DNA of 64,000 nucleotides from Alteromonas ponticola (GTDB taxonomy: Bacteria > Pseudomonadota > Gammaproteobacteria > Enterobacterales > Alteromonadaceae), in the NCBI RefSeq assembly GCF_012911815.1, contig NZ_JAATNW010000004.1, positions 310,001 through 374,000 on the forward strand, read 5' to 3'. A model generated the notes under the pieces. The model saw nothing but the letters and a program-made list of their open reading frames with translations. It did not search any database and was not told where the DNA came from. Each line of letters begins with the position of its first letter. Positions within the stretch are counted from its first letter, which is position 1. Both the position numbers and the translations under genes were made by a program. Positions 6,822 to 16,229 of the stretch are shown here, piece by piece.

Positions 6822-8711
6822 ATGAAATCAAAACTAAGAGTTTTTACTACCGCCTCGTTATTTATTATGTCAGCCAACACCGCACACGCCGCCTGTACGC
6901 AGAGCGAACAAACACTTCCGGTTCGCGAGTTACAACTTAATGCCGAGGGTGAATTTGTCCCGCAGTGGGCGAAAAAAGCGGTGTGGTATCAGATTTTTCC
7001 TGAGCGTTTTCGTAATGGTGACCCCAGCAATGACCCGACCAAAGCCAGTATTGAGGGCGCTGATCCCAATGAACCGGTGGCACACTGGGAACTGCATCCG
7101 TGGGGAAGCGACTGGTATGAGTTACAACAATACGAACAAGCCAACGGCGATAAAGAGTTGTGGAAACACCTGTTGCGCAGACGTTATGGCGGGGATTTAC
7201 AGGGTATCATCGATAAGCTTGATTACATTGAAGAGATGGGCTTTAACGCTATTTACTTGAACCCGGTCTTCCAGGCACCGTCGCTACACAAATATGACAG
7301 TGCCAGTTTACATCATATTGATCCGCATTTTGGGCCGGACCCAGAAGGCGATAAAGCGTTAATGGCTAAAGAAAAGCCCTGGGATCCGAACACCTGGGTA
7401 TGGACAAAAGCCGATAAACTGGCATTGGAGCTGATTGAAAAAGCCCACAAGAAGGGAATTAGAATTATCTTTGATGGCGTATTTAACCACATGGGTATCA
7501 ACAGTTTCGCCTTTCAGGATGTACAACAAAAACAACAGGCTTCACCCTTTGCTGACTGGTTTACAGTAAATAGCTGGCGCGATGAAGATAAGGGAACGGC
7601 GTTTGACTATCAGGGATGGTTTGGAGTTAAGTCACTACCCGAATTTAAAGAAAGCACCCATGACCTGGCACCTGGGCCTAAAGACTATATTTTTGCCATT
7701 ACTGAGCGTTGGATGAACCCAATGGATAAAGGGCGTGAATACGGTATTGATGGCTGGCGTCTTGACGTAGCATTTTGCGTCGGCCACGGGTTCTGGAAAG
7801 ATTGGCGAGAGCACGTAAAAAGTCTCAATGACGAGGCTTACCTGACCGCTGAAATTGTGGATAGCCCGGAAAAAGTGAAACCTTATTTGCAGGGCGATGA
7901 ATTTGACGGCGAAATGAACTACAATTTTGCTTTTACCGCCGCAGAGTTTTTATTCAACCCTGGCGACGCTGCAATTTCTGCCAGTGAATTCGATGCAAAG
8001 CTACGCGAAATGCGCGAGTTTTACCCCAAAGGCGTGGCTTACGCCACCCAGAACCTATTTGGTAGCCATGATTCCAACCGCATTGCCTCACATATCGTCA
8101 ATCGTGGGGTAGGTAACTTCCGTGACTGGGGAAATTACTTCCAGCTATCGCAAGTAGGCAATAATCCTGATTACAGCCCGCGCAAACCCACCGCCGAAGA
8201 GCTGCACTTGCAAAAGCTGTTTGTCATTCTGCAAATGACCTACGTGGGTGCACCGATGGTTTATTACGGTGATGAAGTGGGAATGTGGGGCGCGAATGAT
8301 CCAGACAACCGCAAGCCGATGATTTGGCCTGATATTGAGTATGCAGACGAAAGCGTGATGCCGGATGGCAGTAAACGGAAGGCCGACGAAGTTGCGGTAA
8401 ATACGCAGTTGCAACTGCATTACAAAACGTTGATCGATATCCGCAAACGCTACCCGGCGCTGCAGACCGGAAGCTTTAAAACGTTACTGGTCAACGATGA
8501 CAAACACCTGTACGGCTTTGAACGAGCCTTGAAAGATCATCAGACCGTGCGCGTGGTGATTAACAACAGTGAACAGCCACGAACGGTAAATCTGGCAGCT
8601 GATGAGCAGCAATGGCGCGATGTACTAAACCAGGACACAGTTGAACACACAAATGGCAAGGTCACCCTGACCCTGCCAGCTAAATGGGCAACCGTGCTGG
8701 TTACACAATAA
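6822..8711 (+). CDS. Exported GH13 maltodextrin-degrading enzyme (neopullulanase/cyclomaltodextrinase-like)
   Basis: A 629-residue GH13 enzyme with signal peptide (1-23, cut after AHA). The barrel begins AVWYQIFPERFRNGDP, as in maltodextrin-acting GH13 enzymes. The catalytic residues are Asp315 (GWRLD), Glu344 (LTAEI) and Asp417 (FGSHDSNR); FDGVFNHMG (about 217-225) is the second conserved region. There is an acidic and aromatic insertion between barrel strands 3 and 4. It has no starch-binding domain, unlike its upstream neighbour. The likely role is cleavage in the periplasm of oligosaccharides released by the first enzyme. The exact specificity (pullulanase, cyclodextrinase, glucosidase) is not determinable by eye. 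A strong terminator follows. Confidence 0.88.
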   Translation: MKSKLRVFTTASLFIMSANTAHAACTQSEQTLPVRELQLNAEGEFVPQWAKKAVWYQIFPERFRNGDPSNDPTKASIEGADPNEPVAHWELHPWGSDWYELQQYEQANGDKELWKHLLRRRYGGDLQGIIDKLDYIEEMGFNAIYLNPVFQAPSLHKYDSASLHHIDPHFGPDPEGDKALMAKEKPWDPNTWVWTKADKLALELIEKAHKKGIRIIFDGVFNHMGINSFAFQDVQQKQQASPFADWFTVNSWRDEDKGTAFDYQGWFGVKSLPEFKESTHDLAPGPKDYIFAITERWMNPMDKGREYGIDGWRLDVAFCVGHGFWKDWREHVKSLNDEAYLTAEIVDSPEKVKPYLQGDEFDGEMNYNFAFTAAEFLFNPGDAAISASEFDAKLREMREFYPKGVAYATQNLFGSHDSNRIASHIVNRGVGNFRDWGNYFQLSQVGNNPDYSPRKPTAEELHLQKLFVILQMTYVGAPMVYYGDEVGMWGANDPDNRKPMIWPDIEYADESVMPDGSKRKADEVAVNTQLQLHYKTLIDIRKRYPALQTGSFKTLLVNDDKHLYGFERALKDHQTVRVVINNSEQPRTVNLAADEQQWRDVLNQDTVEHTNGKVTLTLPAKWATVLVTQ

Positions 8712-8715
8712 AGTT

Positions 8716-8745
8716 GCTGGCCCGCATTGGCGGGCCAGCTTTTTT
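8716..8745 (+). terminator. Rho-independent terminator of the GH13 unit
   Basis: A perfect 10-bp stem, GCTGGCCCGC (8716-8725) and GCGGGCCAGC (8730-8739), with a 4-nt loop and six T (8740-8745), directly after the stop codon. Confidence 0.93.
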
Positions 8746-8755
8746 CAGCCTTTAA

Positions 8756-9265
8756 TTATGGTGTGGCTGGAGTTTGCGAGTTGGTGACTTCGCGTAAGCG
8801 AGGGTGATGTGACATCACCTCAGCCAGTTTGGCTTCCTGTTCGTCTTTAGTATCGACGAAGAACACATGGTTGCCTTTATCGAGAAATGTTTGAAAACGC
8901 TTAAACTGCTGGTTGGGCACTTGCAGGCCAATCAGTCCGCCCTCCCAGATGCAAAAGCCTAATACCACCGCAGCACCAAATAAAAAGGGCAGCCAACCCA
9001 CTGCAGAGTTATGCAGTTCAAGTAAATACACCACCGCCAGTAAAACCGCGGCTACCGCAACACCTATAAACGCACCTAACTCAGAAGAGTGCACCACATC
9101 TTTCTTTAAAAATGGCGTAATGGCATGTAAGTGATGGTTTTCAACATCCGCATCTTTGTCACTGAGCACATGTATCTGGCTACGTGAAACGCCTTGTTGT
9201 TCCAACTCTTTTTCTACCACCTCTAAATCGTCAAGGTCATCACTGATGTAGTAATGTCGTGACAT
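8756..9265 (-). CDS. Conserved two-helix membrane protein of unknown function
   Basis: A 169-residue protein with a soluble N-terminal segment beginning MSRHYYISDDLDDLEVVEKEL, two membrane helices (about 64-86 and 90-112 from this start), and a soluble tail. The layout resembles general-stress/magnesium-type small membrane proteins whose N-terminal part folds like a ferredoxin-like 'flavoprotein' domain. The start at 9265 is chosen because GGGAGGTG lies 4 nt upstream; the longer frame from 9286 has none. The N-terminal sequence is familiar from marine gammaproteobacterial hypothetical proteins. Function unknown. Confidence 0.75.
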   Translation of the reverse strand: MSRHYYISDDLDDLEVVEKELEQQGVSRSQIHVLSDKDADVENHHLHAITPFLKKDVVHSSELGAFIGVAVAAVLLAVVYLLELHNSAVGWLPFLFGAAVVLGFCIWEGGLIGLQVPNQQFKRFQTFLDKGNHVFFVDTKDEQEAKLAEVMSHHPRLREVTNSQTPATP

Positions 9266-9411
9266 AGTCACCTCCCGCTCGCACAATTATTAACAATTAG
9301 GTCGAACCTGAAACGGCGCAGGAATCTAGACTAAGTATAGAACAGTTGTTTAAAAAGTGAGCTAAAAGTGTCAGTTGGAAATATCTATGCAGCTTTTTTT
9401 ATGTGAAATGA

Positions 9412-9807
9412 TTAAGCATCTGGAGCGAATTCATAATTTAGTTCAACGACTTCGAAAAGGTTACCCTCAGGGTCCTTATACGACGCCACCAGGCCAAACC
9501 CTTCATCGTGGGGTGAGGTAACCTGCACCGCATTTAGCTGCGCTAAACGAGAAGCGATGTCGCTGAGCGAATTAACATTGTAAGCGATGGAAATGGACGC
9601 ATTGCCCACTTCGGTCTTGCCGAGATTTTTAGACGGATGAATACCCAAGTGAATTTGCCCGATATCGACCCCATAATGAATATCCAGGCCACCATGATCT
9701 TCTTCTTCAAAGTTGACCGCAAACACATGACTGTAAAACGCCGCTAATTCCTTTGGGTTATTCGCAGCGATAATAACGCCACACAGTGATTTGATTTTCA
9801 CTTTCAT
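9412..9807 (-). CDS. VOC-superfamily (glyoxalase/dioxygenase-fold) protein
   Basis: A 131-residue protein with the paired beta-alpha-beta-beta-beta modules of the vicinal oxygen chelate fold. Features are VIIAANNPKELAAFYSHVFAV at the start, HYGVDIGQIHLGIHP in the first half and SYKDPEGNLFEVVEL at the end, whose Glu is the usual last metal ligand. Members include glyoxalase I, fosfomycin-resistance proteins and ring-cleavage dioxygenases; the substrate here cannot be assigned. It is a lone gene on the minus strand. Confidence 0.85.
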   Translation of the reverse strand: MKVKIKSLCGVIIAANNPKELAAFYSHVFAVNFEEEDHGGLDIHYGVDIGQIHLGIHPSKNLGKTEVGNASISIAYNVNSLSDIASRLAQLNAVQVTSPHDEGFGLVASYKDPEGNLFEVVELNYEFAPDA

Positions 9808-9864
9808 ACACTCCGGTTAGATGAATCTTGGGATTATATTCTGGCAAAAAGCCAATTTGGAACG

Positions 9865-10305
9865 TTAATTAGCGTCTTTTAGACTGGTTGATTCCTGAGC
9901 GTGTACGATTTGCCATTGGTTCTCGCGCTTATACCAGACTTTGGTTACCACTTGCACCCTCTCGCCTTGCTTCCCAGTAGAATAGGTGGATACGGTATAT
10001 CCTGCCTCAGCATTAAGTGCATTTGCTTTGTGATTAATCACTTTACGCGGTGGCATCCCTTTCCTCTGCGAAATGAGGTGACAAAGTTTAATCAGTTCCG
10101 GTTTTGTTTTGGTTGCCCCTTCAACGTGCCAGCTTACGTTGTCTGCAAGAAATATGGCCGCTTCATCACAGTTATTGCCAAAAGCGGCTTGCTCTGCCAG
10201 CAGAGACGTATGAATCTGCTTATCAACCGGGTTTTTTGCAGATGCGCTAAAAGCGCAGAAGCCAATAACGAATAATGCAATTACTTTAATATTTTGATGT
10301 CCCAT
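9865..10305 (-). CDS. Exported SnoaL/DUF4440-like (NTF2-fold) protein
   Basis: A 146-residue protein with signal peptide MGHQNIKVIALFVIGFCAFSA followed by SAK, cut near residue 23. The mature part looks like an NTF2-fold SnoaL/DUF4440 domain: FLADNVSWHVEG, then VINHKANALN, and the closing strand VVTKVWYKRENQWQIVHAQES. Such domains often bind small molecules without being catalytic. Its substrate and partners are unknown. It is separated from the VOC gene by 57 bp and read in the same direction. Confidence 0.7.
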   Translation of the reverse strand: MGHQNIKVIALFVIGFCAFSASAKNPVDKQIHTSLLAEQAAFGNNCDEAAIFLADNVSWHVEGATKTKPELIKLCHLISQRKGMPPRKVINHKANALNAEAGYTVSTYSTGKQGERVQVVTKVWYKRENQWQIVHAQESTSLKDAN

Positions 10306-10617
10306 TACTTTATCCTGAGCTGGTGAGAATGATGCTCATGTTTTAGCTATCCTGCGAACAGTGCGATCGCAAGCCAAAATCTCCACTAGTGAACTGCAGA
10401 GTGTTCTGGCAGAGCCGCTTAAACATTAAATAAAGATAGTTGTTAGTGGGGTGTATTCAAATATTAGCGTTGCCCAATTAACCCACTAGCAATGGCTATT
10501 AAACATTGCCAGTGAGTGAACCGGGATATTCATTTCTATTGCTTAAAAGAAAGACGGGCTGTCGGTTTACGATGGGGGTATAACCCACGCATAGCTCCGG
10601 TCTATTAATTTTTTAGC
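10306..10617. other. 312-bp gap with one inverted repeat
   Basis: No convincing reading frame was found. A stem of 11 bp with one mismatch is formed by CACTAGCAATG (10484-10494) and CATTGCCAGTG (10504-10514), with a 9-nt loop and no T-run on either strand. The part nearest 10305 presumably holds the promoter of the SnoaL-like gene. Confidence 0.6.
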
Positions 10618-11208
10618 TTACTTTTTCGTGTACTCGATGAGTTCTTCTACATATTTATAGTCATTCTGCGTCTGCGTTAGTTTGATGAACGTTTTTAACT
10701 TTGGCGCATACACATGAACATCCTGAGTATCAGCCCGGTAACCTTGAGAATTAGATATCTCACCATCGTACTTAATCGTATAGGCCATAAAGGTTCCGGC
10801 CTCTACTGTTTCTTCCTGGTACGACAGGACTTCGGCGTGTTGACTGGTCATGCCTTGCGTCCCGTCTTCGCTGGTCCAGCTTTGCTCGAATTTCCACTTG
10901 TTACCCACTTCTAAAGGCCACTTATATCGAGGTGTGGTACTGGTGTCGGCTTGTACAACCCGACTTAAAGGAATAACGGCATGGGCCGTTTTCATCGCCA
11001 ACGCGCCATTCTCAAGAATGATCTCTTTAGTATCATTGCCGTCGGCGCGTACTTCCCCTTTTGATGTGACACCTTTGTACTTCCACACCCACTTTTCACC
11101 TTCACTGTAGTCTTCCAAAACGGGTTGGTTTGCCACACCGGGTTCGGTCGCAAAAACCTGAAAACTGAGTGCGATAAGTGCCAATAAGGGTAGGGAGTAA
11201 CGTCTCAT
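10618..11208 (-). CDS. Exported protein of unknown function
   Basis: A 196-residue protein from the ATG at 11208, with AAGGACA upstream and a clear signal peptide (MRRYSLPLLALIALSFQVFA, cut after A20). A longer frame from 11286 would bury the signal peptide and is rejected. The mature protein is rich in beta strands: GEKWVWKYKG near the start, PLEVGNKWKFEQSW, and VEAGTFMAYTIKYDGE. This resembles repeated beta-sheet lipoprotein-like 'DUF3108/YmdF-type' scaffolds, but I do not recognise the family with confidence. Probably periplasmic. Confidence 0.7.
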   Translation of the reverse strand: MRRYSLPLLALIALSFQVFATEPGVANQPVLEDYSEGEKWVWKYKGVTSKGEVRADGNDTKEIILENGALAMKTAHAVIPLSRVVQADTSTTPRYKWPLEVGNKWKFEQSWTSEDGTQGMTSQHAEVLSYQEETVEAGTFMAYTIKYDGEISNSQGYRADTQDVHVYAPKLKTFIKLTQTQNDYKYVEELIEYTKK

Positions 11209-11346
11209 GAAAATGTCCTTTTTTATCAATTTAATATTTTGAAGGCTGACTACTATTTGCAGGCAGTGCCATTGCGGCACTATCACGAAGCGCCTTAATG
11301 TTAATGTACCAGTGTGACACGCACTCTTTTAAAAGTTAAGTCATTG

Positions 11347-12084
11347 TTATTCATGTAAATAACAAGAATCATCAGTTACCCACCGATGAACAATCGCCTG
11401 GATATGGGATGCAAGTGAAGCAGGCCCGTAATCTGACATATCATTGTGTCTGGAGCGTGGAATTTCTAATATGCAGCTTCCGTATTCGGCCTGCTCTGAC
11501 TTCGTAGGCAAAACACCCTCGTCTGCTTCAAAATCACTTGCTCGAATAGATAGAATGTCCACAGAATTCGATCGTGGAAGAGGAACCCGGCGATGATCTA
11601 AGGTAATCAGCTTTGTGACAAAGGGGGAGGATTCCAGAGCGAGCCAGGCAGAAATATCACCCCCATTCGAATGCCCTGCAAGGGTTAAATTATCGAAATT
11701 GAATTCCGGATATTTCTGACCAAGTTCCCGGCGAACGACCCTTAATGTATCTGCGCCTCGTTGCCAATTTTCTGCTCGTGCTTCAAATAAATTGCCCGAA
11801 ACAGCTAGCGGAGGATCACCCGCCAACTCGTGGCCAATCGCTACCACCAAATAGCCCAGCTGTGAAAAGGTCTGCGCTAAAAATTGATACTTTGTGTGCG
11901 GCACACCATACCCGGCACTTAAAAATGCAACGGGGCACCTGGATGTTTCTGAACAAGTATACTTATCAGAAGGGAGTGACAGCTGAATGGGAATGAGGCG
12001 ATTCCTCTCAGTATCCACAACACTTTCACTGGCAACAACAGCTACAGTAAAAAATAGAACGCAGGCGGCCAACACTCTTAACAT
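11347..12084 (-). CDS. Exported alpha/beta-hydrolase
   Basis: A 245-residue secreted serine hydrolase with signal peptide about 1-19. The nucleophile elbow GHSNGG contains Ser139; the preceding oxyanion region is FLSAGYGVPHTKYQ. Probable acid and base are in SDFEADEG and RHNDMSDYG, the His coming from the latter. The shape recalls platelet-activating-factor acetylhydrolase/dienelactone-hydrolase-like enzymes that act on small esters. Two cysteine pairs (44/50 and one near the C-terminus) suit a periplasmic protein. The substrate is unknown. The gene stands alone. Confidence 0.8.
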   Translation of the reverse strand: MLRVLAACVLFFTVAVVASESVVDTERNRLIPIQLSLPSDKYTCSETSRCPVAFLSAGYGVPHTKYQFLAQTFSQLGYLVVAIGHELAGDPPLAVSGNLFEARAENWQRGADTLRVVRRELGQKYPEFNFDNLTLAGHSNGGDISAWLALESSPFVTKLITLDHRRVPLPRSNSVDILSIRASDFEADEGVLPTKSEQAEYGSCILEIPRSRHNDMSDYGPASLASHIQAIVHRWVTDDSCYLHE

Positions 12085-12300
12085 GATTTTCCTTTTTTTG
12101 TTTTAATATGTTAGCGAGTAAGTACGCAGTGGGATGTTTGAAAAACATTACAGTGTATTATCTAATTCAAGCGCCTTTTGGAAACCGAAAAATAGTAGTC
12201 GCCAATTTGGCACTTCGTTAACTCAGTATGCCACGAGATTAATTTGTAAAAAGGATAAAATTCGCTTTCTTATTCGCGCCATTCGCATTCTTCAATCTAT

Positions 12301-13611
12301 TTAAAGCGTTAACTTAAACACCTTGGAATTACGCTGAAAATTGTACAGTTCTTTCTTGCTTGCGGGCAGGGAGTCGATGTCGGCTTGCACGAACCCTTGT
12401 TCTAAAAACCAGTGGGCGGTGAGGGTGGTGAGCACGAACAGGTTCTGGAGCCCTAGTTCCAATGCCGAAGTTTTAATGGCGTCAAGCAGGCGTTCGCCGC
12501 GGTTTTTGCCACGGTATTCCTGATGGGTGGCGACGCAGGCAATTTCGCCACTGCGTTCTTCTGAAAACAAATACAATGCTGCACAGGCGATGATCATGCC
12601 GTCGCGGACAATCACAAAGAAATGTTCAATTTCCTGCTCCAAACGTTCTCTGGAGCGGGTCACCAATGCGCCGCTTTCTTCCAGCGGTTTGATTAAGGCC
12701 AGAATGCCGCCCACGTCATCGATGGTGGCTTTGCGTAATTGTTCGTAGTGGTGTTCAAGCACCAGCGAACCGCAGCCATCGCGGGTAAACAGTTCCTGTA
12801 ACAGCGCACCGTCGATTTCGTAGCTGATGCAGTGGGCGCGCGGAATACCTGCGGCCACGCTACTGATAAGCGCATGCAATACGGTGGGTTCAGCATCTAT
12901 CTGGTTGTCAGCGTAAAGCTGCTCAAGCTGGTGGCGTTCAATCGTGCGCAGCAATTTACCGCTTTGATTAAAAATGCCTTCGTGGCTGGAAAACGCGATG
13001 AGTTTATCTGCCTTTAATGCGATGGCAGCTTTTGTAGCCACATCTTCATGGGACAGGTTAAATACTTCGCCGGTAGTGGAATAGCCCATAGGGGAAAGCA
13101 GCACGATAGAGCCATCATTTAAGTGGTCGTTAATACCATGCACATCGATGCGTCTGACTTCACCGGTATGGTCAAAATCAACACCGTCGAGCACCCCCAC
13201 CGGTTTGGCCACCACCAGATTGCCAGAGCACACCCGAATTTGCGCCCCGTGCATGGGCGAGTTGGGCAGGCCGGTGGTCAGTAGCGCCTCGATATGCGCA
13301 CGTGCTGAGCCTGCAGCATCTTTCACACAGGCCAGCGTGGCGCTATCGGTTATGCGCTTGTCATGAGAAAAACGCGCTGGAATGTTGCGTAAGGCGATGC
13401 GCTCATCAATTTGCGGGCGCGCCCCATGCACCAGTACCAGCCGGACGCCCAGGCTATTAAGCAGCGCAATATCGTGAATGATGTGAGGAAAGTTGTCATG
13501 CTCCAGCGCTTCACCGCCAAACATCAGCACAAAAGTTTTGCCTCTGTGTGCATTGATGTAGGGAGCTGAGCTGCGAAACAGTGCAATACCATCCTGATGT
13601 GACAGTACCAT
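12301..13611 (-). CDS. argA: N-acetylglutamate synthase (amino-acid acetyltransferase)
   Basis: A 436-residue ArgA: an acetylglutamate-kinase-like N-terminal domain that binds arginine as feedback inhibitor (YINAHRGKTFVLMFGGEALEHDNF, conserved with E. coli) and a C-terminal GNAT domain (ATIDDVGGILALIKPLEESGAL, then RGERLLDAIK and LTAHWFLEQGF). It catalyses the first step of arginine synthesis, acetyl-CoA plus glutamate. The start at 13611 is four nucleotides past the argH stop; a longer frame reaching 13752 lies inside argH and is rejected. It ends the argCBFGHA operon. In related genera argH and argA are often fused; here they are separate. Confidence 0.93.
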   Translation of the reverse strand: MVLSHQDGIALFRSSAPYINAHRGKTFVLMFGGEALEHDNFPHIIHDIALLNSLGVRLVLVHGARPQIDERIALRNIPARFSHDKRITDSATLACVKDAAGSARAHIEALLTTGLPNSPMHGAQIRVCSGNLVVAKPVGVLDGVDFDHTGEVRRIDVHGINDHLNDGSIVLLSPMGYSTTGEVFNLSHEDVATKAAIALKADKLIAFSSHEGIFNQSGKLLRTIERHQLEQLYADNQIDAEPTVLHALISSVAAGIPRAHCISYEIDGALLQELFTRDGCGSLVLEHHYEQLRKATIDDVGGILALIKPLEESGALVTRSRERLEQEIEHFFVIVRDGMIIACAALYLFSEERSGEIACVATHQEYRGKNRGERLLDAIKTSALELGLQNLFVLTTLTAHWFLEQGFVQADIDSLPASKKELYNFQRNSKVFKLTL

Positions 13612-13615
13612 TTGA

Positions 13616-15001
13616 CTAGGCTTCCTCGCTGTCCATACGCTCCATCTCACGATAAAGGGCTTCGGTGACGGTGGTAAAGGCGGTGCCGCCCAGATTATTG
13701 CGCTTGTTAATGCCGTATTCCACTTCCAGCACCGTAAATACATCTTCATCAATGTCGGCGCAGAGGGCTTTGAGGGTGTTAAGCGGCAGGGCTTCGATGG
13801 GTTTATCTTCAGTAATCGCGGCCATTACGATCTGCCCCGAAATATCGTGCGCAGTACGAAATGGAATGCCTTTACCCACCAGATAATCAGCCAGCTCAGT
13901 GGCATTAGCATACCCCTTCATGGCGGCCTGACGGCAACGGTCTTCGTTGAGTTGGATTGACTGCAACACTTCGCTGGCGATACACAAGCAGCTGTGCCAT
14001 TGATTAACCGTATCAATAGCGCCTTCTTTGTCTTCCTGCATATCTTTGTTGTAGGCCAGCGGCAAGCCTTTCATGGTAACCAGTAGCGCCTGCAAAGCGC
14101 CAAATACGCGCCCACATTTGCCACGCATTAATTCCAGTGCGTCAGGGTTTTTCTTTTGCGGCATTAATGACGAGCCCGAAGTCACGCTGTCACCCAGTTG
14201 AATAAAGCCGGCTTCGCCGGAGTTATAAAAGATCAGATCTTCGGCCATGCGGGATAGATGCATCATGCTGGTACTGGCGGTGAACAACAGCTCCAATACA
14301 AAGTCCCGATCGGAAACCGCATCCAGACTGTTAAGGGTAGGCGAGGCAAAACCCAGCTCACTGGCCAGCTTTGCGCGATCCACCGCATACGTGGTGCCTG
14401 CCAGCGCACCAGAGCCCAACGGACATTGATCCATTCTGGTCAATAAATCATCCAGACGACTGCTGTCGCGTTTAAACATCTCCACATAGGCTAAACACCA
14501 GTGACCAAATACAATCGGTTGTGCCCGCTGTAAATGGGTGTACCCCGGAAGTATTGCATGCTGATAGCGTGACGCTGTATTCAGCAGGGTACGTCTTAAC
14601 TGCACTAAATCCTGTTTCAGTGACAGAACGTGCGTTTTGACCCACAATCTGAAATCGGTGGCCACCTGATCATTACGGCTGCGTCCGGTGTGCAGCTTTC
14701 TGCCCACATCGCCAAGCTGCTCAATCAGCGCCGCTTCAACAAAACTGTGAATATCTTCTTCCTGGCTGGCAGCGAAATTGAGCTCACCTGCTTGCGCTTT
14801 AGTCAGCATGTCGTTCAGCGCGTTATGCAATTGCTGGTGCTCTTGTTCGCTCAGCACACCCGCCTGACGCAACGCACCGGCCCAGGCTATTGACCCCTGA
14901 ATATCTTGCGCAGCCATTGCCTGATCAAACGGCAACGAGTCGTTAACCTGTTTAAACATGCTGCTGGCATCTGCGGTAAACCGTCCTCCCCATAATGCCA
15001 T
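13616..15001 (-). CDS. argH: Argininosuccinate lyase
   Basis: A 461-residue enzyme of the fumarase/aspartase superfamily that releases arginine and fumarate from argininosuccinate. It starts MALWGGRFT, as in E. coli, and has the family signature GSSLMPQKKNPD in the flexible catalytic loop; HTGRSRNDQVATD binds substrate. Cytosolic homotetramer by family. The start is 2 nt after the argG stop, and argA begins 4 nt after its own stop, so it is translationally linked to both. Confidence 0.96.
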   Translation of the reverse strand: MALWGGRFTADASSMFKQVNDSLPFDQAMAAQDIQGSIAWAGALRQAGVLSEQEHQQLHNALNDMLTKAQAGELNFAASQEEDIHSFVEAALIEQLGDVGRKLHTGRSRNDQVATDFRLWVKTHVLSLKQDLVQLRRTLLNTASRYQHAILPGYTHLQRAQPIVFGHWCLAYVEMFKRDSSRLDDLLTRMDQCPLGSGALAGTTYAVDRAKLASELGFASPTLNSLDAVSDRDFVLELLFTASTSMMHLSRMAEDLIFYNSGEAGFIQLGDSVTSGSSLMPQKKNPDALELMRGKCGRVFGALQALLVTMKGLPLAYNKDMQEDKEGAIDTVNQWHSCLCIASEVLQSIQLNEDRCRQAAMKGYANATELADYLVGKGIPFRTAHDISGQIVMAAITEDKPIEALPLNTLKALCADIDEDVFTVLEVEYGINKRNNLGGTAFTTVTEALYREMERMDSEEA

Positions 15002-15003
15002 AA

Positions 15004-16212
15004 TTAACGCTCCTGCTTTTGCAGTGCTGCGATGCGCGAAGGTAAACTGTAAAGGCGAATAAACCCTTCAGCATGCTTTTGGTTGTAAACATCGTCTGCG
15101 CCAAACGTAGCGAAGTCTTCTGAATACAAGCTATTTGGTGATTGCCGCTGCACCACGGTGGCCTGGCCTTTGTAAAGTTTCACCACCACGTCACCGGTTA
15201 TCTGCTGGGCGAAGACCGATGCGCCAGCCAGAATGGCATGACATAACGGGGTAAACCAGCGACCGTCGTAGACCAGGTGGGAAAACTCCAGTGCAAGCTG
15301 TTCACGGTGCTTCAGCGACATCTTGTCTAACACCATGGTCTCCAGCGCTTTGTACGCTTTAAGTAGTACTGTGCCCCCCGGCGTTTCATAGCAGCCACGG
15401 GATTTCATGCCAACCAGGCGGTTTTCAACGATATCGCTGCGGCCCACACCATGCTGGGCTGCCACCTGATTAAGCTGAGTTAACGCCTGATAGGGGCTTA
15501 GTAAAGTGTCATCTACTTTGACTAACTTACCTTGCTCGAATGACAGGGTAACGGTTTGTGCCTTATCCGGTGCCTGCTCCGGTGAACAGGTGAGCGTCCA
15601 CACCTGATCTGAAGGAGCTTGCCAGGGATCTTCCAGCTCGCCGCCCTCGTGTGAAATATGCCAGGCGTTGGCATCCCGACTGTATATCTTTGTCGCAGAA
15701 GCCGTGGTGGGGATGTTGCGGGTGGCCAGGTAATCAAGTAAGTCTTCTCTGGATACCATATCCCATTCACGCCAGGGTGCAATGACCTGTAAGTCAGGGG
15801 CAAGGGCGGCAAACGCGCTTTCAAAACGCACCTGATCATTACCTTTCCCTGTGCAACCATGACACAACGCATCCGCGCCAACTTTACGCGCGATGGCGAC
15901 CTGGGCTTTGGCTATTACCGGACGCGCCATTGAGGTGCCCAGCAGGTATTCGCCCTCATATACAGCGCCAGTCATCACGGTGGGATAAATATACTCGGCG
16001 ACAAATTCTTCTTTCAAATCCACAATGTGACAGTCGCTGGCACCTGAGGCCAATGCTTTTTCGTACAGTCCTTCCAGCTCTTCATCGCCCTGACCCACAT
16101 CGGCCGCAAACGCAATCACTTCACAGTCGTAGTTTTCTTTTAACCACGGGATAATGGCAGAGGTGTCTAAGCCCCCAGAATACGCCAGTACCACTTTATT
16201 AATATTTTTCAT
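15004..16212 (-). CDS. argG: Argininosuccinate synthase
   Basis: A 402-residue ATP-dependent enzyme that joins citrulline and aspartate. The N-terminal PP-loop [15 protein letters not shown] binds ATP pyrophosphate; [15 protein letters not shown] and [14 protein letters not shown] carry citrulline and aspartate contacts. It belongs to the short bacterial form typical of proteobacteria outside the enterics (about 400 residues versus 447 in E. coli). The start follows argF by 17 bp and its stop precedes argH by 2 bp, so it lies in the middle of the operon. Confidence 0.96.
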   Translation of the reverse strand: MKNINKVVLAYSGGLDTSAIIPWLKENYDCEVIAFAADVGQGDEELEGLYEKALASGASDCHIVDLKEEFVAEYIYPTVMTGAVYEGEYLLGTSMARPVIAKAQVAIARKVGADALCHGCTGKGNDQVRFESAFAALAPDLQVIAPWREWDMVSREDLLDYLATRNIPTTASATKIYSRDANAWHISHEGGELEDPWQAPSDQVWTLTCSPEQAPDKAQTVTLSFEQGKLVKVDDTLLSPYQALTQLNQVAAQHGVGRSDIVENRLVGMKSRGCYETPGGTVLLKAYKALETMVLDKMSLKHREQLALEFSHLVYDGRWFTPLCHAILAGASVFAQQITGDVVVKLYKGQATVVQRQSPNSLYSEDFATFGADDVYNQKHAEGFIRLYSLPSRIAALQKQER

Positions 16213-16229
16213 AACCGAGTCCTGTTAAT

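Noticed and set aside
13612-13752. N-terminal extension of argA into argH
   Set aside because: The extension is out of frame over argH coding sequence and lacks homology; the start at 13611 matches ArgA.
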